Below, piece after piece: positions 26,077 to 34,977 of a stretch of DNA of 64,000 bases (the first letter of the stretch is position 1; each line of letters begins with the position of its first letter). The translations under genes and the position numbers were made by a program. The stretch is from the NCBI RefSeq assembly GCF_028389875.1, contig NC_084663.1:94223265-94287264 (forward strand). Reading direction: 5' to 3'. The notes under the pieces are model-generated. The model did no database searches. It was given only the letters and a program-made list of their open reading frames with translations, and was not told where the DNA came from. This DNA is from Rhea pennata. Its lineage: Eukaryota; Chordata; Aves; Rheiformes; Rheidae.

Positions 26077-27466
26077 GCTCTTTGAAGGTAGATGTGGGAG
26101 AAGAAAAAAACTTGATTCCAGAAGATAGAAGCCACAGCTCACATGGGGAGGGAGCAGCACAAGGCCTTCTCCCATCCGTGAGGGAAGGGCTCCTGCTTCC
26201 TTACAGTCTTTCCTCTATATTCTTTTATGTCTCTGCTCTTGCCTTCAGTTTTGTACTCCCAGCATCTCCATGTGGGCCCTTTATCTCAGTGTGAGCACAA
26301 TTTTCCCTTCCTTGTGCTGAGACCTGCAGTACAGCCTGTTGGTCCCTTATGGAGTTATTTTCTCTCCTTCCTTTTCGCACAGAGGAGAGATAGGGGCAGT
26401 GTCCACAGGAGCCTCTCATGTCTTGCTGATGAATCCTAGATGTCATCTGCTCTGAAATAAACTGAAAATAGTACTGCTCTAGCAGTAAACAAGTATTCAT
26501 ATTCAGGTTCCTCTCTGCAGGTGCTTTTTTTGCAGTATATCCAAAGCTTTAGTAAGGTTAATCACTGGTTGACTAGACATCCATTATATCTTCCTAAAAG
26601 ACAGAGAATTTTAAAACCTAATCTTCCCCCCCTCCAAAAAAAAGGTAATGAATTCATTAGTATTATTATGTTTTAAATATTGTTTGATGTATGTGTAGTG
26701 TTTTAGGCAGTATTTGTGTTGCATCCGTTTTAATTTGTTAGATTCTGTGTAGTAAAATTTTCAGCAAACTTGCCTGAGACACGACTTTTTATGTGGGTTT
26801 TTGGCAGGCAGGTTCTTTGCATGCCCTGCAGCCCTCAGTGCATGTCTTAGAGGACAGCTCAGAGAAACCCATTTACCTCAGTGATCTCTTGTATCCAGGA
26901 TCTTATGTGAGGGGACGTGGAAGATGGGTTGGTTTTGACCCCCTGCACAGAAACTGACTGGCGAGGCACATCTGTTTTACGAATGTCTGATGTGTGCTCT
27001 TCAAGAACCTGAAGCCAGCTTTGAGGATTAGCCGTTTTCTGACTCCTGGTGTTGTAAATGTGGTTATGCAACTGCTTCCTGTGAGCACACCTAGGAGCTG
27101 GGAGATTTGCTATTCAAGGCCCTTCTGTGAGAGCACGTCTCATCCATTTCTGCCCCTATGGGACTGTCCTCTTCGTTACAGAGTCTAGTCTAGTTTTGAG
27201 CAATAGTGTCACCATTTTCCTTGGGAGACTGTACTGCAGCCCATACTTAAAAGTGCCTTTCTCAGAGCCTTCCTACCCTTATATCCTCCAAGTAACACAG
27301 GTAATTGGAAGGAAAGCAACAAAATGATGCTTCTGATAATAATTTGAGTTTAACTTTTTTTTCTTATTCCCTTACATTTCTTCAGAATGAATACCATAAC
27401 ATCGATGCTGAACAGAAATTTTTGAAGAAGCTTATAGACAAGAACTTTGTGGTCAATTTGACGTGA
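6338..27466 (+). CDS. ST3GAL6: ST3GAL6, ST3 beta-galactoside alpha-2,3-sialyltransferase 6 (whole spliced CDS)
   Basis: This is a Golgi type II membrane enzyme that transfers sialic acid from CMP-Neu5Ac in alpha-2,3 linkage to terminal galactose of Gal-beta-1,4-GlcNAc chains (family GT29). Nine exons (6338-6426, 8410-8487, 11350-11453, 12790-12853, 18714-18809, 20393-20579, 21656-21793, 25343-25495, 27386-27466) join in phase to 990 nt, or 329 residues plus stop; I recall the human protein as 331 residues. Visible features are a hydrophobic anchor at about residues 4-21; sialylmotif L from about C115 to L165 (VVVGNGG at 119-125, MNNGP at 145-149); motif S at 256-279 (HPTTG start); motif III HYYG at 291-294; and motif VS H307 to E312. 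C118 and C271 are the expected conserved disulfide pair. Potential N-glycosylation sites are N129, N181, N287, N295 and N327. All introns are GT-AG. Numbering excludes the optional 69-nt exon at 7164-7232. The family assignment rests on remembered mammalian sequence and is very secure against ST3GAL4 and other paralogues because of near-identity through motif L and the C-terminus. Confidence 0.95.
7164..7232 (+). CDS. ST3GAL6: candidate ST3GAL6 stem exon (69-nt, phase-compatible cassette)
   Basis: A strong acceptor (tcgcctttttcag|g) and a consensus donor (ca|gtaagt) bound exactly 69 nt. Entering with the 'tg' of W30 and leaving 'ca' to be completed by the 'g' at 8410, the exon keeps the frame on both sides and has no stop. 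It would insert 23 residues reading [10 protein letters not shown]...GVTQ into the stem between the anchor and the catalytic domain, making a 352-residue enzyme. The human protein I recall lacks this segment, while the related ST3GAL4 has a vaguely similar SLFYF/ELFYF-type stem stretch. It may be a regulated or bird-specific exon, or a chance exon-like sequence. No expression evidence is available. Confidence 0.5.
7273..7297 (+). promoter_or_regulatory. G-quadruplex motif just downstream of the candidate stem exon
   Basis: Four G-runs lie in a row (G7, G5, then two TTGGGG units) within 25 bases, starting 41 bases after the donor of the candidate exon at 7164-7232. Intronic G-runs near 5' splice sites are known hnRNP H/F binding sites that modulate exon inclusion. 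A role here is inferred. Confidence 0.5.
7338..7366. repeat. short perfect stem-loop in ST3GAL6 intron
   Basis: The arm ttagccaaaca at 7338-7348 pairs with tgtttggctaa at 7356-7366 across a 7-nt loop, about 40 bases downstream of the G-quadruplex motif. Confidence 0.6.
8410..8487 (+). CDS. ST3GAL6: ST3GAL6 stem exon (residues 30-56)
   Basis: This is a 78-nt exon with acceptor 'ctcctgcag|g' and donor 'ctggg|gtgagt'. It reads (W)[26 protein letters not shown], aligning with the human stem segment around 'KPAFASLLR'. It carries one stem cysteine (in DTCLL) that is also present in the mammalian protein. It enters and leaves in phase 2. Confidence 0.92.
11350..11453 (+). CDS. ST3GAL6: ST3GAL6 exon (residues 56-91)
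   Basis: This is a 104-nt exon after 'tttattag' that reads [20 protein letters not shown] then [14 protein letters not shown], and ends at 'gcag|gtttgt'. The PFLC-ADF and ELPYG blocks are typical of ST3GAL6 and, less closely, ST3GAL4. It enters in phase 2 and leaves in phase 1. Confidence 0.93.
12790..12853 (+). CDS. ST3GAL6: ST3GAL6 exon (residues 91-112)
   Basis: This is a 64-nt exon with acceptor 'gttttctag|ag' and donor 'gacag|gtgaga'. It reads [21 protein letters not shown], matching the human EYFRLALSKLQSCDL block just before sialylmotif L. The last codon (S112) is split across the 5.9-kb intron that follows. Confidence 0.93.
18714..18809 (+). CDS. ST3GAL6: ST3GAL6 exon, first half of sialylmotif L
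   Basis: This is a 96-nt exon with acceptor 'gttccgtag|t' and donor 'ataataag|gtaata'. It encodes residues 112-144 with [11 protein letters not shown] and [10 protein letters not shown]. Motif L binds the CMP-sialic acid donor in GT29 enzymes. C118 is the expected partner of C271. A sequon sits at N129-K-T. Confidence 0.96.
19855..19935. repeat. TA/CA microsatellite
   Basis: Alternating purine-pyrimidine runs (tatatatgtatgcatatatata, then acacgtgtgcac and cacacacaca) fill this stretch of the ST3GAL6 intron. It is probably length-polymorphic and can form Z-DNA or cruciforms. Confidence 0.8.
20393..20579 (+). CDS. ST3GAL6: ST3GAL6 exon, second half of sialylmotif L
   Basis: This is a 187-nt exon with acceptor 'tcctctgcag|a' and donor 'aaaata|gtgagt'. 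It encodes residues 144-206, from [20 protein letters not shown] through the YPES(I)FSDP block to LSGQKI. A sequon lies at N181-T-T. It ends in phase 0. Confidence 0.96.
20867..21560 (-). mobile_element. CR1 LINE 3' fragment, antisense to ST3GAL6
   Basis: The block opens with gaatcatagaataatttt, the reverse complement of the CR1 3' tail. It continues through diagnostic antisense CR1 text such as 'ccacagcctctctgggca', 'cctctgctgaactggtgcc' and 'gctggacacagtacagag'. It is about 0.7 kb, 5' truncated as usual for CR1, and diverged from the consensus, so old. The far edge is approximate. It sits wholly in the intron after exon 20393-20579. Confidence 0.85.
21656..21793 (+). CDS. ST3GAL6: ST3GAL6 exon (residues 207-252)
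   Basis: This is a 138-nt exon with acceptor 'ccattgcag|a' and donor 'aaggag|gtaggc', phase 0 on both sides. It reads [19 protein letters not shown], then IRILDP and a FPKKE end. The GFWKKPAL and IRILDP strings are hallmarks of the ST3GAL4/ST3GAL6 branch. Confidence 0.95.
25343..25495 (+). CDS. ST3GAL6: ST3GAL6 exon, sialylmotifs S and III
   Basis: This is a 153-nt exon with acceptor 'ttttgttgtag|a' and donor 'atgcag|gtaatg', phase 0 on both sides. It encodes residues 253-303 with motif S ([13 protein letters not shown], then [10 protein letters not shown]) and motif III HYYG. These contribute acceptor and donor binding and the conserved cysteine C271. Sequons lie at N287 and N295 (N-D-T; human has N-A-T). 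Confidence 0.96.
25944..26072. repeat. pair of oligo-A tracts
   Basis: Two A-runs of about 27 and 31 bases are separated by about 70 bases in the intron between the last two coding exons of ST3GAL6. Such long A-runs are uncommon in avian introns. They could be simple expansions or tails of decayed retrocopies; I recognise no source gene. Confidence 0.75.
27386..27466 (+). CDS. ST3GAL6: ST3GAL6 last coding exon, sialylmotif VS and stop
   Basis: The acceptor 'acatttcttcag|a' opens residues 304-329, reading [20 protein letters not shown] and ending VVNLT with the TGA stop at 27464-27466. Motif VS is H307-x4-E312; its histidine is the expected catalytic base. A sequon overlaps the very C-terminus (N327-L-T). 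Confidence 0.96.
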   Translation, partial: NEYHNIDAEQKFLKKLIDKNFVVNLT

Positions 27467-28210
27467 AAGCTGAACAAAAAATATGAAGAACAATCACTAC
27501 TTTCAAGATTTCAACAAATTTTATTTTTTGTATGATAATTTTATTTTTTAAGCACAGTGTAACTGTTTACTGTTTAAAAGGAGCACAGAAACCTCACTAG
27601 GCAGAAACTCCTTGTAAGGCTGAGGATAACAGGCTATTGCAAACAGTTACCAGAATTTCTGTGAATCTATTTAATAATGGGAAAAAACCATGAAACTTTT
27701 TAGCTAAAAATATCAGGGATGTATGAAAATGTGATGTGCATCATTTATTTATCAGTAAGAACTTTTTCCAAATGGTTACTGCTTTGGAATATCTTCCTTT
27801 CTGATGTCGTCCTCCAAAAGAGTTACACTGTCCAAAGACTGAGAAGACTAACGTTTAATTAGTAGATGGATGTAAAGTCTTGAATCTCTTTCTGGTAGTG
27901 CAAAAGTGGCTTTAAAAGCGATGACTATAAGCTATTACTGTATGTTGGAGAGTAGGGGGAAATGCAGAGCATATGAGTTTTAGTCTGCCCTGCTCCTGAG
28001 GAGAGGTCCTCCGTTGGTCATCCATCTTCAGCAAAGAAGTTGCAGCCTGAACTGGTCTTCCACTCCAAACTGCTGTCTGTGTCAGCCAGAGGTGAAGACC
28101 CCCTGTCTGACTTGTGGCAATGTTGATATTGACAATGCTCATGTTGCACCAGCCTATGGAAAAACGTACTCCCTCTCTTGTGTGTCCAATAAATTTTGTA
28201 ATTGTCAAGT
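27467..28210 (+). other. ST3GAL6: ST3GAL6 3' untranslated region (extent inferred)
   Basis: The sequence is AT-rich with no intron signals after the stop. It ends near the canonical AATAAA at 28188-28193, which is followed by a T/G-rich stretch suited to cleavage-factor binding. A second AATAAA lies at 28957-28962, so a longer form is possible. The real end cannot be read from DNA alone. Confidence 0.55.
28188..28193 (+). terminator. ST3GAL6: candidate polyadenylation signal of ST3GAL6
   Basis: This is a perfect AATAAA about 720 bases after the stop codon, followed within 30 bases by 'ttttgtaattgt'. It is the first canonical hexamer I see in the 3' untranslated region. Confidence 0.5.
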
Positions 28211-31200
28211 TGATTTATAAAATAGGGAATATGAAGACTGAAGATTTATCTTTATAGCATCTGTGGAGCCGTCACTTCCCCCAAACCACAACAGGAATGT
28301 TAGCTGGAGCTGAGAAGTTCACACTTGAATTTAAATTAAGAGATCACATTTGTTGGATTCCTAGATCTCTGAGACAGGATCCAGTGTATCTTTCTGCTCT
28401 CTCCTCAAGAATCAAGATATATTTTTCCAAACCAGCACGATCTCATTTTTCAGATGCTGTCATGCATTTCCAGCTTTGAAATGCATCAATGTGAGCAATG
28501 AACGTTCCCATTTTTTTGCAGTAGTGTATGCTAGGGAATATCTAAGATGTACAACAGCAGAATTACAGTTTGGCTACTGTTTACCTCTTCTCTGTCTTGA
28601 CATTTAGGTTTAAAAGATGTGGCTGAACTAAATCACTTAGCAGAGGCAATTTTCTCAGGATTTTAACTGAGATATTCAATGGGACAGTTAAGTTTCTTGT
28701 AAAGATTTGTCTCAGGCAAGCTCACTGAATATCTATGTTTAAATAAGCCTGGAAATGTTCTTGACAGCTATCAAAGATGCAATGAACAAGTAACATGCTG
28801 TTCTAATACTCTCATAAGGTGTATATGTATTTTTCTTTTTCATTTTTTATGTGGTGGGATTGTTTGAAGATCTTGTGGCTATTTTGATCAATCATCTAGA
28901 GAAAGCACAAAGTTGAAGAAAAAATCTTTAAAGTTGGTAGTATAACTTCTCTTTATAATAAAATGATATAGAGAGCTTTAGCATATTTAGGAACAGTGTA
29001 AGCAATTGAAAAACGTGTACAGCCTCTAGCAGGTCAGGAGCACAGTCCTATGTCTTTCAGAAGCCAACAACTACAAGAGTGCTGAATGCAACTTGCCTGC
29101 TGCAACATTGCTGAGGAATAAGCATTGACAGGACCAAGGGGTCCTTTTACCTTTCCCTATTTCTTTCTTGCAGAGTATGACAGGCATTTAGAAACTTCCT
29201 GTAGTTCTCTTCATCTTCCTCTCTAGTTACTTGGCTCTGCTGTTTGGGAATTACTGAGTGCAGTGTGACTTGGAGGGGGAGTTGCAGCTGAAGGAGAGGA
29301 GGCTTGTGCAATCATGTGATGTTTTCACCTAGTGACTCCTGAACTTTGGCCAGTTTCAAGCAAATTGGACATATTTGAAATTATGCCAAATGTCAAAAAT
29401 TGTGGCAAGGGGTGGGTCCCCAGCATGGGGCTGTGTCCTGAGTGCAGCAGCTCTGAGCGTCCTGGCAGCTGGGTGTGTGTCCCTTGAGCATGACCATGTG
29501 TCCCTTGGGCATGGCTGCTGCTGCATCAGGGTTGCTTCTCCTTGAGCAGGGGGAAGGCTGTGCAGGGAGTGTTAGGGGGCACCACAGCAGGTGACTGCAG
29601 TGGTGAAGTGGAGGAAACCAGAATTTCTTCACAAGGTGACAGAAGGGCTCTGGTTCAGTTTTTCGTGTTTCCTCCCCCACTCCTTTCTTTAAACATCCAT
29701 TTTCCTGTGGCTTTGAGGAGATCTTTCCTTGCAAATTTGAATATAAATAGCTGTTTCTTCTGCAGAAAACATACATCACTGTCTTGAACTTTACCAGCCT
29801 TTATTTCTGGTGATTACATCAGTTATTTAAAAAGGTTCAGATATGATTATACAGGACCAGAATTGCAGTGGTTTAGACAGCTAATGAGTAATTGCATATG
29901 ACAAGAATACCAAGGTAAGGTTTTCCCCAAAGGCCATAGTGCTGGCAGAGCTGTCTTTACACAGAGGTCCCTGATTGATGTCCCACCAGGCCAAACAGAG
30001 GGCTCCAGCTTCCCTCTAGAAACACATGGTCCCTTGCAGGGTTGAGTTCCCCAATGCTCCCCAGTGCTGCAGAACTCACCGCTGCCTATGGCTGCATCAG
30101 AGGGTACAGCCGGTTCTGTGTAACGTCGCCCATTAGGTTAACGGGGAGTTTTCGGTTTTGTTTTCTCTCTTAGAGAGCTCTTTAACTTGCCCTGTCCTCA
30201 CAGCAACTGGTTCTCAGGATGATGGTTCCCTTCGTTTGTCAATCTCATGTCCTTTGCAGAAAGACATGGGTAGCGAGCTGTACTCGTGAAGATGTTCTTT
30301 ATTCCTCTGCTTTATTTCTTCTCCAGAGATGTTTTTTTTTTTTCCCAATAATCTATTGATTTATTCTCCTGTTGTTTTCCTAGGGAAGTTTTCTGCGTTT
30401 TTATTTGCTTGTGCTCTGTTATAGTTAGAATCTTCACAAAATAATCAAGCAAAAAGACGTTGTGACAAACAAGCTGTGCCTCCAAACTCTTTTGACTTAT
30501 GTTAGTCCTCTTTATTCCTATTTTCACTGCATCAGATTTTTTGGTTTGTAAGGGTTGGGGTTTCCATTTTTGCTTTGTTTTGGGGGGAGGGGGGTGATAT
30601 TTTTCCAGTGTCTTTAGGATGCTATCTACAAGCTTGTCTCTCTTGGCTACTCCTTTATATTTCTTAAGCTTGCTTATTTTTGATGGAGATACCTATATAT
30701 CCCCCCTATATCTTCTGATTCTATTGCTGAGTCTGCACACTGAGGCCGGTGGAGCAGTGCAACAGTTGCACAGAGCAACTTTGAGTAACATTTAGACAGA
30801 CCTGTTCACCTGAGCCTGAGCCAAGAGTTGGTCATAAACTGTAGGGTGTAGCATCTTTTGAAAGTATGGTTTACAGGCTAGTAGGTTTTTTAGCTAACAT
30901 TTATTTTTTCCTCTGCAAGATGTTTTGATAGGCTTCTGTAAACACCAGTCCTGCTTCATCAGCATCCTCTGCTTCATATGGTCATTTCTGCTATTCTGCC
31001 AAGAGAACAGGTATCATTTTTACACTCACTCTGTATAAGCAAGAATAACTAACTATATATACAATAATGTCTGCAGTTCATGGTGTCTGTTTTACCTGAG
31101 CACACATTTTCAAAGTCATTTTACAAAACCAAAGATTTACTTTGGGACTCTTATTGAAAAAGCAATAATGCTAATTCCAAATACACTGGTCTTTTCTGAG

Positions 31201-33359
31201 AGTTAGTTGCTTTTAAAAGACTTTCTCTTTTTCCATTTTCACAGTCCTGAAGGTAAAGTCTCTGCACTGAAACTTGCCTTTAAAAGCTGCTCATTGTTTT
31301 GATCACAACTTCAGTAGTGAAGCTGTCGAATTCTGTATTCCAGGATACTGTGAGCTTTGTTTCCATGTCTGGTAACGGCCAACTATGTTAGGTGCCAGGC
31401 AGCTCCTATGGATCTTCTGTATCAGCTGTGAAACCAAATGGACTCGTTCCTTCTTCCTCTTTTCCTGTTCTCCAGTAGTCTGCTAAATATCACGTCAGTA
31501 GCGTCTTAGAGAGATGCTCCTGTATTTTATCTGCCACTCTCTCCTTCCCAAAACACTGCACCGTCACAAAGACCCAGCTCTAAGTTAGAAAATTTACACT
31601 TAAAATCAGCAGGAGAATGTGTATCGACTAAAAGTTCTGATGATCCAGACTTTAGGGTATTTTCCTTTCTTTTGCTGTCCGGAAAGTATTTTATTTCCTC
31701 CGCTATGATAATTAAGGGAAGTGCTGAGGTAAGAAAGAGGGCCACAAGTTGTTGCACTAAATGTGAATCTTAGAGTACCTAAAAGATCTCATTAAATCAC
31801 ATTTCCAGTGACTCTGTATTGATGCTAATATGGGATCACAGCTTTGGTGTTTAATAACCAGTGCATGGTACTTCTTGTTTCCTACGCTGTTTTTCTTTTA
31901 AAAAAGCCCTCAGAGGTAGTATAATTATCTTAACTTTGAAGTAAAATCTGATTTTAAGAACACATGAGGCTCAACATCTGTTTTCAGTAAAAGTAAACAC
32001 TTTATTTGCCATTTGTCTTAAGTTTTATATGCCTTTAAAGTGCCAACTGTATTTTGAAGACATTCTTAAAAGTTGTTTTGAGTGAAACTTCGAATGTTAC
32101 AGATGGAAAGAGATTATTTTCCTTTGAATAAATTGTCGTAAAGATGTTGCCCTCAGGCTTATTTTTGCAAGATAGTTCTGTGTGTGTCCAGGCCCATTAT
32201 TAGTGCTGTGTGAAGTAAATCCACTTCTGTTAGATGTGTTACCAAGTTTCAGAGCCAACTTTTGCAACGAGTAGGGTAAACAGGCCAGAACAGTCTTCAG
32301 TTCAGGTAGATCAAGCTGTACTGGGAATGGAGACATCACTCCAGGCTGAGTAAAAGCAAAGCTGAAATGTATATTTGTGAGTAAAATCAAGAGCATCCTC
32401 TTGATAGTAATGTTTTGTGGGTTTTTTAATCTTACCTATCTTACTGGAAATATTCAAGAGAGTGCTAAAAGATTTTTAAAAGAGGAGCTGGCGTGTGATG
32501 CAAGACTTTAGATGGGGGCCAAGCAAGAGATGCTACTTGTGATACTTTACTGATTTTTTGTTTTGTTTTTCCTTGCCCTGTAAAAGTGAGATGGAGAGGA
32601 GAGAGGAGCTGCTTAGCCACTGGCTTCAGAGAGTCCAAGGCTGATTTGAAAAAATTTGCCAGCACAAGCGGATATTCAATGCATTCATTCTGAGAGTCCA
32701 GCAGTTTGGAGGAAGTGTCTGTCTTTGAGGTGAGCTCAGGCGGAGGCGCACCGTGGCTTACAGTCCACAGGTGAGTAGCAGTCTAGATCAGTGACAGATT
32801 GGTTACCACTGTGACACCAGCTTCTCGCGATGAGTGAAAAGAGAGAGGAAAAACAGGAAAATCTGTTTTCAAACCATGGGGAAAGCCAGGAACAGGGTGG
32901 GCAGCTCCTGGCTCGGGCAGCCAGCAGCGCCCTTGGTCTGGTCGGGTGAGTACACTTAGGACATCTCCGCAGGTGTCTGACCCTTCAGCTCCCCCCACCA
33001 CATCCTATGGTCCCTTTTAAACTAGCCTTCTCCGTACTGCTGTGCCAGAAGGGTCGCGCAGCGTGGCGCGGTGCCTGCGGGCTGCCTGCAGGGAGCTCCT
33101 CGCTTTGCGTGGTCCCCCAAGTCCCCAGCCGCCACCTGCCGCTTATTAATGCAGGGCTAGCACAGTATTTTCCTCGCACAGTGTTAGGGCCAGTTTTGTC
33201 AGCAAAGGAGGAGTAATGAGAGTATCCGTTTTCTTTTTTTCCCCCCATATCGGTTTGTTTAACAGATTCAGAGGATCCTTGGGGTCTGATTGTATGAATT
33301 CAAGGGGTATTTGAACATTCCTTTTAACCATTCTGTTCAATGAAGAGAGGATTGGTTTT
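28211..33359. other. intergenic region between ST3GAL6 and COL8A1
   Basis: This is AT-rich DNA with no recognisable coding exon, tRNA or long repeat. A G-rich run (ggggggaggggggtg) lies near 30583. A moderately CpG-rich patch lies at about 32740-33140 (for example gggtcgcgcagcgtggcgcgg) and is not tied to any gene I can see. Confidence 0.6.
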
Positions 33360-34977
33360 TTTTAAAGATATTTAATAAGATATTTTCTTCAAATCAGTAC
33401 AAAAATTTTAAATACAAAATTATTTGCTTTCAACGTATCTCATATATTCTGGAAATATTACTGAAGTCACCAATGTCTGGTAAACTGTCCGTTCCTGCCA
33501 ACATTCCATAAAATTTCTGAGATCAAGCACCACATTATATCACTGGAGTCCTTAGTCAATGTTAGACTGCATTAAACTCTGCATTTAAATAATGGTAATG
33601 CCAGTTAAATCCAATTTTAGTTCTGCATGAAAAAACTCTAGTTCGTTTTGAGTCAAAAGCGGTAGCATTAGCTAAGACATTGAGGAAGTGTTGAGTACTT
33701 TTTCAGCTAACTTAACTGTGTGATGTGCAGCACTGTACAGGGAAACACAGAAAAATACACTGTTATTTTTAAATTAATCTTAATACTTTTGAAGTGAGAT
33801 TAGCACCATTGATGAACAGATAGTTCTTGCATAAAAGTAGCTTTCCCCACATAAAGACATGTTTGAGGCCTGCAGATTCTCCTAGACAAACCGGTAACAT
33901 ACAACTACAGATCAGAAATCAGCTTTTTCATGAAATTAAGTTCTTGGGTAAATTTGCATGATTAGTTGCTGATAAAGTTATTGGTTGATCTCAGACAACA
34001 AATTAGTTAATTAGCAAATGGCTACTGCTGCTTTGCTGCTCACTGAAGAGTAAACTGACTTAATTTCGACCAAGTTGCAGAATACATATATTCTCCTAAA
34101 AGGCAAATAGATTGCAGGTTCTTAGCACAAGTACAGAAATCCAGCCAAATTTATACTACTTTGCTGTATTGCCATATGTTGGCAAAAATGTCTTAATCAT
34201 GTGGCATAAAGGGAATATGAAACCCTTAGAGGAAAATTTTGTCTCTGATTTACCTCATCTGTTTCAACTGTGTAAGTGCATATGAAGGCTTTCTGAGTGC
34301 TATTGCACTCAGAGGTGAGTCCAGTGTCTGCTGGAGCCAATGGCAGTGGTCTGAGCCCAGAAGCTGCTGGAGAAGGCTCTCAGGAATTAGTTATGCTATC
34401 AATACTTATTTTCCATGTATTGTTCAGAAGAAAACTGCAGGAATATTTTATATAGAGGGAAGGGAAATAAAGATCTCCAGCCAAGAGAACCTTTGCTTGT
34501 CAGGCAGTCCTGCTGTAAAAAAATAACAAATTAAAAAGCCACTCAAATTTTTCTGTATTATTTGAGGCTGACTTGCTCTATTTTAAGTTACTATTTTTAT
34601 CTTATAAGTATGATCAATGCATCAGTCAAATACACAACAGGAGTGAGTGACGTACACTGATTTGAACCTTAGTACTGTATTATTGTGAATGAAATGAAAT
34701 AAGCATGGTATCACAGAAATATATAACGTACAGCTAATATGTCCCCATTGGGTACAAAACAACTGTTTATGAACCTGATACACGTCTTTAAATATGTTCA
34801 CCCCACCATTTTTTTTATAACTAGCTGTGCATAATGTTAAACTTTGTATTTATTCTTTTTGTACAAGACGGTCCAAAACGGTCATTAAATGCATCTTTCA
34901 TGGTATAAAAGATTGAAGCAGAGAAGAAAGGTTTTGATTCTTTTTTTTTTTTTTTTTTTGGTCTGATTTTTGTTATT
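33360..34977 (-). other. COL8A1: probable COL8A1 3' untranslated / downstream region
   Basis: This is AT-rich sequence after the COL8A1 stop without coding potential. On the minus strand an AATAAA occurs at 34854-34849, 124 bases past the stop, and an ATTAAA variant at 33376-33371. Human COL8A1 has a long 3' untranslated region as I recall, so the distal site is a possible end. The boundary is a guess. Confidence 0.4.

Larger units (their letters stand above)
18810..27385 (+). other. ST3GAL6: ST3GAL6 introns between 18809 and 27386
   Basis: Four introns (18810-20392, 20580-21655, 21794-25342, 25496-27385) surround the last coding exons. They hold a TA/CA microsatellite (19855-19935), a CR1 LINE fragment (20867-21560), T-rich tracts near 22560-22650 and two long oligo-A tracts (25944-25971 and 26042-26072). 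No additional gene is evident. Confidence 0.7.

Noticed and set aside
25863..26294. 143-codon frame with Lys runs
   Set aside because: The frame exists only because two oligo-A tracts translate as poly-Lys. No conserved domain is seen and it lies within an intron.
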